A stretch of 36,919 nucleotides of DNA from Scleromatobacter sp038208735 (lineage in GTDB: Bacteria > Pseudomonadota > Gammaproteobacteria > Burkholderiales > Burkholderiaceae_C), in the NCBI GenBank assembly GCA_038208735.1, contig JBBQYL010000024.1, forward strand, positions 1-36,919, in the 5' to 3' direction. The position numbers and the translations under genes are program-made. Below the pieces are notes generated by a model. That model saw nothing but the letters and a program-made list of their open reading frames with translations. It made no database searches and was not told the DNA's origin. Below, piece after piece: positions 17,690 through 26,625 of this stretch. Within the stretch, counting starts at the first letter, position 1; the number at the start of each line of letters is the position of its first letter.

Positions 17690-17720
17690 TAATTCGTTCC
17701 TAAGTCGCAAGGCTTAGAGT
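17689..17720 (+). promoter_or_regulatory. Candidate regulator box and promoter of the efflux operon
   Basis: CTAATTCG (17689-17696) and CTAAGTCG (17700-17707) differ at one base and lie 11 bases start to start, the spacing that places two OmpR/PhoB-type monomers on the same face of DNA. A TAGAGT (17715-17720) seven bases further on could be the -10 element, with the box taking the place of the -35. The site is 40 bases upstream of the first gene of the YncE/two-component/RND cluster, so autoregulation by the cluster's own regulator is the natural reading. CTAAG/CTTAG (17700-17704, 17713-17717) also form a small inverted repeat. Confidence 0.5.
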
Positions 17721-17746
17721 GAGCGATCTGACCTGGAGTCTTCGAC

Positions 17747-18739
17747 ATGATCCGTCTTGCCCTGCTGTTGCTGGTGCTGCCGTTGTCCGCGGCCGCGGCG
17801 GCGTCCGCTCCCACGTTGAAGGAAGTCACGCGCATCCCCATCCCGGGCGAGACGCGCTGGGACTACCTGACGGTCGACAGCGCGGCGCATCGACTCTACG
17901 TCTCGCACGCGACGACGACCGAGGTGATCGACACGCGAACCAACGAACGGATCGGCACCATCGCGGATACCGCGGGCGTTCACGGCATCGCGATCGCCTC
18001 CGATCTCGGCAAGGGGTTCATCAGCGACGGCCGTGCGAACACCGTCACGGTGTTCGACCTCAAGACACTCAAGACGACGGCCACGATCGGCGTCGGCAGC
18101 AACCCGGACGCCATCCTCTACGACCCCGCCAGCCGTCGCGTGATGACCTTCAACGGCAAGTCGCAGGACGTGACCATCGTCGACGCGGTGCGAGGCGAGG
18201 TCGTCGCCACGGTGCCGGTGGGCGGAAAGCCCGAATTCGCCCAGCTCGGTGCGAACGGCCAGGCCTGGTTCAACGTCGAGGACACCAACGAGATGGCGGT
18301 GCTCGACCCGAAGGCGGGCAAGCTCGTTCGCCGGCTGGCGCTCAAGCCGTGCGACAGCCCCTCGGGCCTCGCGGTCGACGACCAGCAGCGCCTCTACGCC
18401 GTGTGCGAGAACCGGCAGATGGTGGTCGTCTCCGCCGACGCCAGGGTGTTGGCCCGTCCGGCCATTGGCGCCGGCCCCGATGGCGTGGCGTGGATGGATG
18501 GCGCGGCGTGGAGCGCCAATGGTCACGATGGCACGATCAGTGTCGTCGAGACGACGTCCGGCCGCTTCGAGACGGTGGCCACGATACCCACCGCGACGGG
18601 CGCCCGCACCATCGCGGCGGATCCCGCCACGCACCGCCTCTACCTGCCTGCCTCGGAGCTTCAACCGGCCAGGGAGGGCGAACGCCGGGCAGGTGTTCCG
18701 GGCTCGTTCTACATTCTGGTTCTCGAGGCCGCGCATTGA
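17747..18739 (+). CDS. YncE-like periplasmic beta-propeller protein
   Basis: The 330-residue product has a signal peptide (MIRLALLLLVLPLSAAAAASA) and then repeated blades of about 40 residues with the pattern of seven-bladed YVTN/YncE propellers: WDYLTVDSAAHRLYVSH, NTVTVFDLKTLKTTATIGVG, DVTIVDAVRGEVVATVPVGG, EMAVLDPKAGKLVRRLAL and GARTIAADPATHRLYLPA. Two cysteines (in KPCDSPSG and YAVCENRQ) could form a disulfide. It is the first gene of a cluster with a two-component system and an RND pump; the regulator follows after 56 bases. Propellers of this type have no single known function. A role as periplasmic ligand- or metal-binding partner of the sensor or pump is inference. Confidence 0.85.
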   Translation: MIRLALLLLVLPLSAAAAASAPTLKEVTRIPIPGETRWDYLTVDSAAHRLYVSHATTTEVIDTRTNERIGTIADTAGVHGIAIASDLGKGFISDGRANTVTVFDLKTLKTTATIGVGSNPDAILYDPASRRVMTFNGKSQDVTIVDAVRGEVVATVPVGGKPEFAQLGANGQAWFNVEDTNEMAVLDPKAGKLVRRLALKPCDSPSGLAVDDQQRLYAVCENRQMVVVSADARVLARPAIGAGPDGVAWMDGAAWSANGHDGTISVVETTSGRFETVATIPTATGARTIAADPATHRLYLPASELQPAREGERRAGVPGSFYILVLEAAH

Positions 18740-18795
18740 GCGTCCCCACTGGTTCCAACGTTGTGCGGCCAGCACGCGAATGACGGAGGCGAGCG

Positions 18796-19485
18796 ATGCG
18801 AGTGCTGCTGGTCGAAGATGATCAGATGCTCGGGAGCGCGGTGTTGCAGGCGCTTCACGACGCATCCTATGCGGTGGACTGGGTGCAGGACGGCGCACAG
18901 GCGTCGGTGGCGCTGACACGCCACGATTTCGGACTGATCCTGCTGGACCTGGGACTGCCCAATTGCGACGGACTCGAGGTTCTGCGCCGATTGCGCGCCG
19001 GCGGTGACTCGACCCCGGTGTTGATCATCACCGCACGCGACACGGTCGACGATCGGATCGAAGGACTCGACATCGGAGCCGACGACTACCTTGGCAAGCC
19101 CTTCGCCGTTGGCGAACTGCTGGCCCGCCTGCGAGCCCTGATGCGGCGCAACGCGGGGGCCGTCACGTCCGTGCTGACCAACGGCGCGGTCACCCTGGAG
19201 CTCGCGACCCGACTGGCCGTCGTCGACGGCACGGAGCACACCTTGTCCAACCGGGAGTTCGCCTTGCTGCAGGCGCTGATGCTGCGCCCGGGCGCGGTGC
19301 TCTCGCGCGGACAACTCGAGCAGACGATCTACGGCGGGGGCGAGGAGGTCGAGAGCAACGCGGTCGACGTCATCATCCACGGCCTGCGCCGCAAGCTGGG
19401 CCCGGATCGAATCCGCAACGTGAGAGGGCTGGGCTGGATGGTGGAGCGAGCGAATCCGGCGAAGGATCCGGGGGCAGGCCGATGA
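18796..19485 (+). CDS. OmpR/QseB-type response regulator of the efflux cluster
   Basis: The 229-residue regulator has the receiver landmarks Glu7-Asp8-Asp9, the phospho-acceptor Asp51 (LILLDLGLPNCDG), IITARD and KPF, and a winged-helix output domain (HTLSNREFALLQALM, SNAVDVIIHGLRRKLG, NVRGLGWMVE). The pattern is closest to the QseB/PmrA group. GGAGG at 18785-18789 is a good ribosome binding site. The gene overlaps the kinase gene by ATGA (19482-19485). The likely targets are the cluster's own promoter at about 17689-17720 and possibly other loci. Confidence 0.95.
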   Translation: MRVLLVEDDQMLGSAVLQALHDASYAVDWVQDGAQASVALTRHDFGLILLDLGLPNCDGLEVLRRLRAGGDSTPVLIITARDTVDDRIEGLDIGADDYLGKPFAVGELLARLRALMRRNAGAVTSVLTNGAVTLELATRLAVVDGTEHTLSNREFALLQALMLRPGAVLSRGQLEQTIYGGGEEVESNAVDVIIHGLRRKLGPDRIRNVRGLGWMVERANPAKDPGAGR

Positions 19486-20798
19486 GCGGATCGCTGCGTT
19501 GGCGACTGTTCGCATGGCTTTCGGTGGCCATCGTGCTGATGAGCGCGGCCATGGCCGCCCTGTCGTTCGTGTTGGCCTGGCGGGACGCGAACGAGGTGTC
19601 GGACGCGCAGCTGCGCCAGGTCAGCGCTTCGCTGGCCACCCAGCAGGTGGTGGCACCCGTGTCGCATCCGAGGTTGGCGGACAGCGAGGACGCCGAGGCC
19701 CACTATGTCATTCGAGAGCTGGGCACCGGGGACGTCGATCCCGATCCGTACGTCGACGTGTTCCTTCCGCTGGCCTTGCCCGTCGGGCTGCAGACGCTGG
19801 AGGCGCACGGCGTGCCATGGCGCGTGATGGTCGAGCGCAACGCGGGGGGGCAGATCTTCGGCGTGGCGCAGCGCCTGCGGGCGCGCGACGAGACGGCCCA
19901 GGACGCCGCGGTACTCACCCTGGTTCCGATGCTGGTGCTGGTGCCATTGCTGCTGCTGATCGTCCATCGCCTGCTGCGGCAGGGCTTCGCACCGCTGGTC
20001 GCGCTGACGACCCGGCTGGATCAGGCCGATGGCAGCAAGCTGGCCGAGCTCGATCCCACCGGCATCCCGCGGGAGGCGGTGCCCTTGGTTCATGCCATCA
20101 ATCGACTGCTCGCTCGCCTGGGCCTCGTGCTCGCACAGCAGCGGCGCATGGTGGCGGACGCTGCCCACGAGCTGCGTACGCCCGTGGCGGCGATCCGGGT
20201 GCAGGCCGACAACCTGGCCCATGCCGACCTGCCGCCCGAGGCCCGGCTGCGTCTGCAAAGCCTGCAACTGGGGCTCGGCCGCATCTCCGAGATGATCGAC
20301 CAGTTGCTGAGACTCGCTCGCGTGCAAGGCCTTGCGCCGATGGCCGCCAGGTGCGTTGCGTTCGACAAGGTGGTACGCACCGCCATCGAGGAGACGCTGC
20401 CGCTGGCCCAGCTGCACGGCGTCGATCTTGGATGCCTGCGCCTCGATGCGGTCGAGATCCACGCGGACCCGACCCATGCGGCCGCGCTCGTGCGCAACCT
20501 GATCGACAACGCCGTCCGCTACACCCCTGCCGGGGGAGCGGTGGATGTCAGCGTCGAGGTGCACGCCGGGGTCGTGCACCTGATCGTCGAGGACTCCGGG
20601 CCTGGCATCGACCCTGCCGAGCGCGAGCGTGTCTTCGAGCCGTTCTTTCGCATCCTCGGCACCCAACAGACCGGGAGCGGGCTTGGCCTGGCCATCGTGC
20701 GCAGCGCGGCCCAGGCCCTTGGCGGCCGGGTCGAACTCGACGCGCGCGGCGATGGCCGAAGCGGGCTGCGCGTCACCTACCGGCAGAAGATGGCATGA
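19482..20798 (+). CDS. QseC-type sensor histidine kinase of the efflux cluster
   Basis: The 438-residue membrane kinase has a first helix (LFAWLSVAIVLMSAAMAALS), a periplasmic stretch of roughly 110 residues, a second helix (VLTLVPMLVLVPLLLLIVH), a HAMP-like linker and the kinase core: DAAHELRTPVAAI with His229, NLIDNAVRYTPAGG, EDSGPGIDP and GSGLGLAIVRSAA. It belongs with the regulator directly upstream (4-base overlap) and also overlaps the outer-membrane-factor gene by ATGA (20795-20798). What the periplasmic domain detects is not visible; a substrate of the downstream pump is likely. Confidence 0.94.
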   Translation: MSGSLRWRLFAWLSVAIVLMSAAMAALSFVLAWRDANEVSDAQLRQVSASLATQQVVAPVSHPRLADSEDAEAHYVIRELGTGDVDPDPYVDVFLPLALPVGLQTLEAHGVPWRVMVERNAGGQIFGVAQRLRARDETAQDAAVLTLVPMLVLVPLLLLIVHRLLRQGFAPLVALTTRLDQADGSKLAELDPTGIPREAVPLVHAINRLLARLGLVLAQQRRMVADAAHELRTPVAAIRVQADNLAHADLPPEARLRLQSLQLGLGRISEMIDQLLRLARVQGLAPMAARCVAFDKVVRTAIEETLPLAQLHGVDLGCLRLDAVEIHADPTHAAALVRNLIDNAVRYTPAGGAVDVSVEVHAGVVHLIVEDSGPGIDPAERERVFEPFFRILGTQQTGSGLGLAIVRSAAQALGGRVELDARGDGRSGLRVTYRQKMA

Positions 20799-22177
20799 GA
20801 TCGATCCTTTTGCCACTGACGGCGCTGCTTGGCGGCTGCGCGAGCTACCAGTCGCTGACGCTGCCCGAGACCGAAGCGCTGACGCGTGACGTGACGCAGC
20901 TGAAGGTGGAGGCCTCGGCGATGCCCGGCGCCGAGCTGGCGGCGCACCGCTTCGACCCGTCGGACGGCTTCGACATGACCGAACTGGCGATGCTGGCCGT
21001 CGTCAACAGCCCGGACCTGCGCCTGGCGAGAGCGGAGGCCGGGGTCACGCGGGCACAGGCCTTCTCGGCGGGCCTGTTGCCCGATCCGCAACTCGCGCTC
21101 GGTCGCGAGTCGGTCCTGGGGTCGCCTGCCGGCGCCACGGTGGCATTCACCGCGGGCTTGACCGTCGACATCGCGGCGCTCCTCGCCCGTTCGGCGACGA
21201 AGGGAGCCGCCGATGCCGAGGCTCGCAAGTCCAACCTCGACCTGCTGTGGCAAGAGTGGCAGACCGTGGCCAAGGCCAGGCTGTTGTTCGTCAAGCTCGA
21301 TGCGATCACGCAGTCGCAGGCGGTGCTCGGGCGACAACGGGCGTCGTTGCGTCGGCGGCTGGACGAGGCGAAGCGAGCCGTAGAACGCGGGCTCGTCACG
21401 AACGATGCTTCGACGCCGCAACTGACGGCCTATGAGGATGCGAATCGCCAATGGAACGACCAGGAGCGGCAGCGCAACCAGGCACAACATGACCTGGATG
21501 CGCTCGTCGGCGTGGCGCCGGAAGTCTCCTTGCCGTTGGTCGGCTCGTCGGACGTCACCGTGATGGACGCGACACAGGTTCGGGCGGCCATTGCCGAATC
21601 GACACGTCGTCGTCCCGACCTGCTGGCGCTGCAAGCGGGCTTGGAGGCGCAGGATGACCGCTATCGCGGCGCCCTGCGTGCGCAGTTCCCGGCGATCACT
21701 TTCGGACCCACGCGAGCGCGCGACACCAGCAATGTGAATAGCGCGGGCTTTTCCCTGGGCATCTCGCTCCCGCTCTTCAATCGTAATCGAGGCAATATCG
21801 CGATCGAAGCCGCGACTCGCGAGAAGTTGCGAATCGACTATCAACAGCGCCTCGATGCCACATCGATCGAATCCCATCGATTGCTCGACGAGCAGGCGAT
21901 CCTCCAGAGGCAGATCGCGGAGATCGATGCATCGCTTCCGGCGCTCGAACAGGCCGCTGAGCAGGCGGGCAAGGCCTACGCGGCCCACGACGTCGACAGC
22001 CTGACGTTGACCAACATCGAAGGCGCCTTGCTGGCGCGTCGCCTGGAGCGCATCGCCGCTGGCCAGGCGTTGCTGGAACAGGCGATCGCGCTGCAGGCGC
22101 TCCTCGGCACTTCCGTCAACTTGCCGGAGCGCTCGACAGGCGCTTCCCGCACCCACCTCGTCGGGCAGGCTTCATGA
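20795..22177 (+). CDS. TolC-family outer-membrane factor lipoprotein
   Basis: A 460-residue outer-membrane factor for tripartite efflux. It has a lipoprotein signal with lipobox LLGGC (Cys15), so it is acylated like many OprM/CusC-type channels. Long helical stretches typical of the periplasmic tunnel follow, with the internal duplication seen in the family (LAMLAVVNSPDLRLARAEAG; IAESTRRRPDLLALQAGLEA) and the barrel-strand phrases SLGISLPLFNRNRG. It starts at ATG 20795, overlapping the kinase stop, and its stop overlaps the membrane-fusion gene. The arrangement shows that it is the dedicated exit duct of the adjacent RND pump. Confidence 0.92.
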   Translation: MRSILLPLTALLGGCASYQSLTLPETEALTRDVTQLKVEASAMPGAELAAHRFDPSDGFDMTELAMLAVVNSPDLRLARAEAGVTRAQAFSAGLLPDPQLALGRESVLGSPAGATVAFTAGLTVDIAALLARSATKGAADAEARKSNLDLLWQEWQTVAKARLLFVKLDAITQSQAVLGRQRASLRRRLDEAKRAVERGLVTNDASTPQLTAYEDANRQWNDQERQRNQAQHDLDALVGVAPEVSLPLVGSSDVTVMDATQVRAAIAESTRRRPDLLALQAGLEAQDDRYRGALRAQFPAITFGPTRARDTSNVNSAGFSLGISLPLFNRNRGNIAIEAATREKLRIDYQQRLDATSIESHRLLDEQAILQRQIAEIDASLPALEQAAEQAGKAYAAHDVDSLTLTNIEGALLARRLERIAAGQALLEQAIALQALLGTSVNLPERSTGASRTHLVGQAS

Positions 22178-23247
22178 AGCGTTTCATCGTTTGGGGGCTG
22201 GCAGCCCTCGTGATCGTCCTGGCAGGCCTGGGCTTCTGGCGGAAGACCCACGGCGTCGCCGATGCACCGGCCGACGCCGCCGCGCCCGTCGCGACGGTCA
22301 AGAGCGAGCTTCCCAAGGTTCAAAGCGTTGCCGAAGTCGTCGACGCGGTCGGTGACGTCAGCGCCGGGCAGACCAGCGGACTCAGCTTCCAGCGAGCGGG
22401 ACAGGTCACGAGCCTCGGCGTGGTGGCGGGGGACAGGTTCGTCAAAGGCGCCGTGCTGGCCACGCTGACGCCGGATCCAGCGGTCAGGCAGGCTTACCAG
22501 GCCGCCGTCGATGCGTTCGGCCTGGCACGACGCGAATGGGATCGACAGAAGCAGTTGCTGTCGTCGCATCTCGCGACCCAGTCGCAGGCAGATGCCGCGG
22601 AGAAGGTCTATCGCGACGCGCAGGGCGCGCTGCGGGCGCTCGATGAACAGGGCGGAGGCAATGGATCGAGCCAGTTGACGGCGCCGTTCGACGGGGTCGT
22701 CTCCACGGTGGCGGTCGTGCAGGGCGACCGCGTGCAGGCCGCCGCGCCGATCCTGCAGGTGGGTCGCACGGATCTGTTGCGCGTGCTGATCGGAATCGAG
22801 CCCTCAGACCGGGGGCGGGTGCGGGTGGGAACCCGTGTCACGCTGTGGCCCGTCGTCGGTCCGTCCACGGAGTCCCGGCCCATCGACGTGTCGCTGTCCG
22901 AAGTGCAGGAGGCCGTCGACCCGAAGACCCAGTTGATCGACGTCGTGGTCATGCTTCCTCGCGCCGTCGCGTCCCGGCTTGCGCCCGGCATGAAGGCGCG
23001 GGCACGGCTGCAGGTAGGGGCCCTCTCCGCGGTGGCCGTGCCCCGCAATGCCGTCCTCACCGACGAAAAGGGGGACTACGTCTTCCAGATTGTCGCCGGC
23101 AAGGCGCAACGCGTCTCGGTGGTGAAGAAGGTGGACAACGGCACGTTGGTGGCCATCGACGGCATCAAGGACCTGAAGCTTCCGGTGGTCACGGAAGGCA
23201 ACTACGAACTCGAGGACGGCATGGCGGTCAAGGATGCCGCGAAATGA
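22174..23247 (+). CDS. RND efflux membrane-fusion (periplasmic adaptor) protein
   Basis: The 357-residue adaptor is anchored by one N-terminal helix (FIVWGLAALVIVLAGLGFW). The lipoyl-domain halves are GQVTSLGVVAGDRFVKGAVL and LTAPFDGVVSTVAVVQGDRV, with a short helical hairpin between them, and the beta-barrel and membrane-proximal domains follow (LIGIEPSDRGRVRVGTRV; AVPRNAVLTDEKGDYVFQIV). It links the inner-membrane pump to the outer-membrane factor. The start codon overlaps the upstream stop and its own stop overlaps the pump gene (ATGA, 23244-23247). There is no His- or Met-rich N-terminal metal-binding stretch, which argues against a CusB-like metal chaperone role. Confidence 0.93.
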   Translation: MKRFIVWGLAALVIVLAGLGFWRKTHGVADAPADAAAPVATVKSELPKVQSVAEVVDAVGDVSAGQTSGLSFQRAGQVTSLGVVAGDRFVKGAVLATLTPDPAVRQAYQAAVDAFGLARREWDRQKQLLSSHLATQSQADAAEKVYRDAQGALRALDEQGGGNGSSQLTAPFDGVVSTVAVVQGDRVQAAAPILQVGRTDLLRVLIGIEPSDRGRVRVGTRVTLWPVVGPSTESRPIDVSLSEVQEAVDPKTQLIDVVVMLPRAVASRLAPGMKARARLQVGALSAVAVPRNAVLTDEKGDYVFQIVAGKAQRVSVVKKVDNGTLVAIDGIKDLKLPVVTEGNYELEDGMAVKDAAK

Positions 23248-26200
23248 CGTTCAGCGCGTGGGCGGAGCAACACCGCCGATCGCTGCTGTTCCTGCTGGCG
23301 GTCGCGGCGATCGTCGGCGCGGTGGTGACATTCAGCCTGCCGTCGTCGCTGTTCCCGACGGTCGATTTCCCCCGGGTCGTCGTTTCGCTGGACGCGGGCG
23401 ATCGGCCCGCCGAGCAGATGGAGGCCATGGTCACGCGGCCCATGGAACAGGTCATCCGCAAGGTGCCGGGGGTGAGTGGCGTCCGTTCGACGACGAGCCG
23501 GGGCGCGGCGGAGATCTCGGTCAGCTTCGCCTGGGGCACCGACATGGCGTCGGCGACCTTGCAGGTCAATGCGGCGACCTCGCAGATCGTCTCCCAGTTG
23601 CCGCCCGGCACGCTGGTGAGCACCAAGCGCATGGATCCGACGGTGTTTCCCATCATCGCGTACAGCCTGACGTCCAGGACGCTCTCGCTCGCCACGCTTC
23701 GAACCATCGCCGACTACCAGATCGCGCCCTTGCTCGCGGGCATCAGCGGCGTGTCCCGGGCAGAGCCCATCGGCGGCCAGGTGGAGGAATACCACGCCGT
23801 CGTCGATCCCGCCCGGCTCCAGGCCCTGGGCCTGTCGATCGACGATGTGTCCAAGGCCATCGCCGCGACCAACGTCATCTCGGCGTCCGGAAAGATCGAG
23901 GACCGGTACAAGTTGCTCCTGGTCCTGGTCGACGCGTCGCTGCGGTCCGCCGACGACATCGGGCAGACCGTGATCACGCACGGAACCAGCGGCATCGTTC
24001 GCCTGCGTGACGTGGCGACGATCCAGCATGCCTCGGTGCCGGAGTGGATCCGGGTGACCGCCGATGGCAAGGACGCCGTGCTGATCTCGATCTATCAGCA
24101 ACCCGGCAGCAACAGCGTGCAGATCGCGGCCGACGTGAGAGCACAGTTCGCAACGCTTCAGAAGCAGCTCCCGCCGGGGATCACCGTGGCGAGCTGGTAC
24201 GACCAGAGCGACCTGGTGGTGGCGTCGGCCGCGAGCGTGCGCGACGCGATCCTGATCGGAGCCGTGCTGGCGGCCGGCGTGCTGCTGCTCTTTCTGCGCA
24301 GTCTCAAGGTCACGCTGATCGCCGTCGTGGTGGTGCCGACCGTGCTCGCCATCACGGTGCTGCTCCTGTCGCTGATGCACATGAGCTTCAACGTCATGAC
24401 GCTCGGGGGCATGGCCGCCGCGGTCGGGTTGATCATCGACGACGCGATCGTGATGACGGAGCACATCGTCAGGCGATTGCGCGAGCGCCGGCGCCACGGC
24501 GCCGTGCCCGAGACCATTCGGGAGGCATCCACCGAATTCCTGCGTCCGTTGGCGGCGTCGAGCGCCGCGACGCTGGTGATCTTCGCCCCCTTGGCGTTCC
24601 TCACCGGCGTGACCGGCGCGTTCTTCAAGGCGTTGTCGATCACCATGGCCGGCGGCCTGTTCATCTCGTTCGTCATCACGGCCATCGGCGTGCCCTTGCT
24701 GGCCAGCGCGTTCCTTGGCGAAAAGGAGGCCAACCAGCAGGAGGGTGGGCGCTTCGACGACGCATTGAAACGGCGCTACGGCCGCGTCATGCACCGCCTC
24801 CTGCGGCGCCCGGCCTGGGTGTTCGTCGCGGTGTTGCCGCTCGTGCTTCTCGGGGGGTTCGCGTTCACCCAGGTGGGCTCCGGCTTCATGCCCGCGATCG
24901 ACGAGGGCGGCTTCGTCCTCGACTATCGCAGTCCGCCAGGCACGGCCCTGTCGGAGACCGATCGGCTGCTGAAGCAGGTCGAGAAGATCATCCAGGCGAC
25001 GCCTGACGTTCAGACCTTCTCGCGTCGCACCGGCACCGGCCTGGGAGGAGGGCTGAGCGAAGCGAACTCGGGCGATTTCTTCATCCGTCTCAAGACGGCG
25101 AATCGGCGGCCGGTCGACGAGGTGATGAGCGAGATCCGCGCCAAGGTCGAATCGCAGGTGCCGGGCCTGTCCGTGGAGATGGCGCAGCTGATGGAGGATC
25201 TGATTGGCGACCTGACCGCGGTTCCGCAGCCGGTCGAGGTCAAGCTGTTCTCGGACAATGCGGCCCAGCTGGCGGCGCTGGCCAACGACGTGGCCGCCCG
25301 ACTCGGCAAGGTCTCGGGCGTGGTGGACGTTCGCAACGGGATCAACCCGGCGGGGGATGCGTTGGTGATCAAGGTCGACCGCTCCAGTGCCGCGCTGGAA
25401 GGGGTCGATCCCGCGACGGTCGCGCAATCGACCACCGACGGCTTGACGGGCAGCGTTGCCACGCAGATGCTGGTCGGCGTCAAGACGGTAGGCGTTCGCG
25501 TCGTCACGCCCGTCGGCTTGCGCCGCAACGCGGACGATGTGTCCGCGATGTTGATCAAGGCACCGGACGGGCACCTGTTTCCATTGAGTCGCATCGCCAC
25601 CGTGGAAACGGTCACGGGGCAGCCCGAGATCGGCAAGGAAGATCTCAAGCGCATGATCGCTGTCACCGCGCGCATCGAAGGCCGCGATCTTGGCTCGGTG
25701 ATGACCGACGTCAAGAAGATGATGGGCGCCGCGGGCGTGGTGCCGGCCGGCGTGCATGTGGCCTACGGGGGCCTGTACGAGCAGCAGCAGATCGCATTCA
25801 GCGGCCTCCTCAAGGTGTTCGCAGCGGCCGCCGCGCTGGTGTTCCTCCTGCTGTTGTTCATCTACGAGCGATTCTCCGTCGCCATCGCGATCGTCGCCAC
25901 GTCGCTGCTGTCGGTCTCCGCCGTCTTCATCGGCCTCTGGTTGACGGGCATCGAGCTCAACATCACCGCGATGATGGGCATGACGATGGTCATCGGTATC
26001 GTCACCGAGGTCGGCATCTTCTATTTCTCGGAGCAGCGCGAGGTGGAAGAGGGCCGCTCGTTGCACGACTCGCTCGTGCTGGCCGGGCAGAACCGGATGC
26101 GTCCGATCGCGATGACCACGATTGCCGCCATCCTGACATTGCTGCCGCTCGCCTTCGCGATCGGCCAGGGCTCCGAGATGCAGCAGCCGCTGGCGGTGGC

Positions 26201-26309
26201 CATCATCTCCGGCCTGATGGTGCAGTTGCCGCTGGTCCTGCTGGCGATGCCGGCGTTCCACGCCTTGATGCGGCGCGATCGCGCGCAGGCCGGCTCGGCG
26301 CCGCCTTGA
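23244..26309 (+). CDS. RND-family efflux pump, inner-membrane subunit
   Basis: The 1021-residue proton-driven pump has the family's two-fold repeat of one helix, a large periplasmic loop and five or six further helices. The fourth-helix motif GLIIDDAIVMTEH carries the twin aspartates Asp399-Asp400, equivalent to AcrB Asp407-Asp408. In the tenth helix the residue aligned with AcrB Lys940 is Glu922 (GIVTEVGIF), which resembles the glutamate of metal pumps such as CusA, while the next helix has RPIAMT as in drug pumps. The pump therefore lies between the drug-efflux (HAE1) and heavy-metal (HME) types, and the substrate is open. It closes a coupled operon with its adaptor, channel and two-component system. 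Confidence 0.93.
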   Translation: MTFSAWAEQHRRSLLFLLAVAAIVGAVVTFSLPSSLFPTVDFPRVVVSLDAGDRPAEQMEAMVTRPMEQVIRKVPGVSGVRSTTSRGAAEISVSFAWGTDMASATLQVNAATSQIVSQLPPGTLVSTKRMDPTVFPIIAYSLTSRTLSLATLRTIADYQIAPLLAGISGVSRAEPIGGQVEEYHAVVDPARLQALGLSIDDVSKAIAATNVISASGKIEDRYKLLLVLVDASLRSADDIGQTVITHGTSGIVRLRDVATIQHASVPEWIRVTADGKDAVLISIYQQPGSNSVQIAADVRAQFATLQKQLPPGITVASWYDQSDLVVASAASVRDAILIGAVLAAGVLLLFLRSLKVTLIAVVVVPTVLAITVLLLSLMHMSFNVMTLGGMAAAVGLIIDDAIVMTEHIVRRLRERRRHGAVPETIREASTEFLRPLAASSAATLVIFAPLAFLTGVTGAFFKALSITMAGGLFISFVITAIGVPLLASAFLGEKEANQQEGGRFDDALKRRYGRVMHRLLRRPAWVFVAVLPLVLLGGFAFTQVGSGFMPAIDEGGFVLDYRSPPGTALSETDRLLKQVEKIIQATPDVQTFSRRTGTGLGGGLSEANSGDFFIRLKTANRRPVDEVMSEIRAKVESQVPGLSVEMAQLMEDLIGDLTAVPQPVEVKLFSDNAAQLAALANDVAARLGKVSGVVDVRNGINPAGDALVIKVDRSSAALEGVDPATVAQSTTDGLTGSVATQMLVGVKTVGVRVVTPVGLRRNADDVSAMLIKAPDGHLFPLSRIATVETVTGQPEIGKEDLKRMIAVTARIEGRDLGSVMTDVKKMMGAAGVVPAGVHVAYGGLYEQQQIAFSGLLKVFAAAAALVFLLLLFIYERFSVAIAIVATSLLSVSAVFIGLWLTGIELNITAMMGMTMVIGIVTEVGIFYFSEQREVEEGRSLHDSLVLAGQNRMRPIAMTTIAAILTLLPLAFAIGQGSEMQQPLAVAIISGLMVQLPLVLLAMPAFHALMRRDRAQAGSAPP

Positions 26310-26317
26310 TGGCGCCG
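26296..26317 (+). terminator. Hairpin spanning the pump stop codon
   Basis: CGGCGCC (26296-26302) and GGCGCCG (26311-26317) form a perfect 7-base stem with an 8-base loop across the RND stop codon. No T-run follows, so it may be a weak terminator or an mRNA 3'-end stabiliser. Confidence 0.4.
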
Positions 26318-26385
26318 CTCGCCGTGCACCAGACTGAGGGCTTGCGGCAGGTCCCGTCGTGATCTTCAGCGAGACGCGTCGGTCA

Positions 26386-26625
26386 TCAGCCTCGTGACGA
26401 TCTGCGCGGATCCAGGCGAGCATGCTTGAGGATGCGTTGACCGATCAAGGTGATCTGCAGTTCGCCGTCGTTGAAGACGACCAGCTGCATCTCAAGCAGA
26501 AGAGCCAGATCGGCATCGGAACGGCGCCTCGCGAAGCTTCGATAGTTCGCGTGGCCTGCCGCCGCGAGCTCGAGCATGGCGAACTCTCCGGCAGTCAACT
26601 GAATCACCATCTCCGGCACCCGCAT
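26386..26625 (-). CDS. Small hypothetical protein with winged-helix-like tail
   Basis: A 79-residue reading frame on the minus strand from ATG 26625 (MRVPEMVIQLTAGEFAMLEL). Its second half, LALLLEMQLVVFNDGELQIT followed by LIGQRILKHA, has the strand-turn-strand-helix look of a small winged-helix tail, as in short regulators. I do not recognise the family. The start is uncertain: a second ATG at 26610 and a TTG at 26733 are also in frame, and none has a strong ribosome binding site. It is convergent to the RND gene and stands alone. The gene-like amino-acid composition favours a real small gene over an antisense shadow, but only moderately. Confidence 0.4.
   Translation of the reverse strand: MRVPEMVIQLTAGEFAMLELAAAGHANYRSFARRRSDADLALLLEMQLVVFNDGELQITLIGQRILKHARLDPRRSSRG

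Noticed and set aside
19499..22177. A long frame that seems to fuse kinase and outer-membrane factor
   Set aside because: Its first part is the kinase gene read out of frame; the channel begins at ATG 20795 with a lipobox.
23202..26423. A very long open frame antisense to the RND pump
   Set aside because: It is full of His, Arg, Asp and Gln with no domain pattern, has no ribosome binding site, and mirrors the codon bias of the pump gene on the other strand. Long antisense frames are expected in high-GC DNA.
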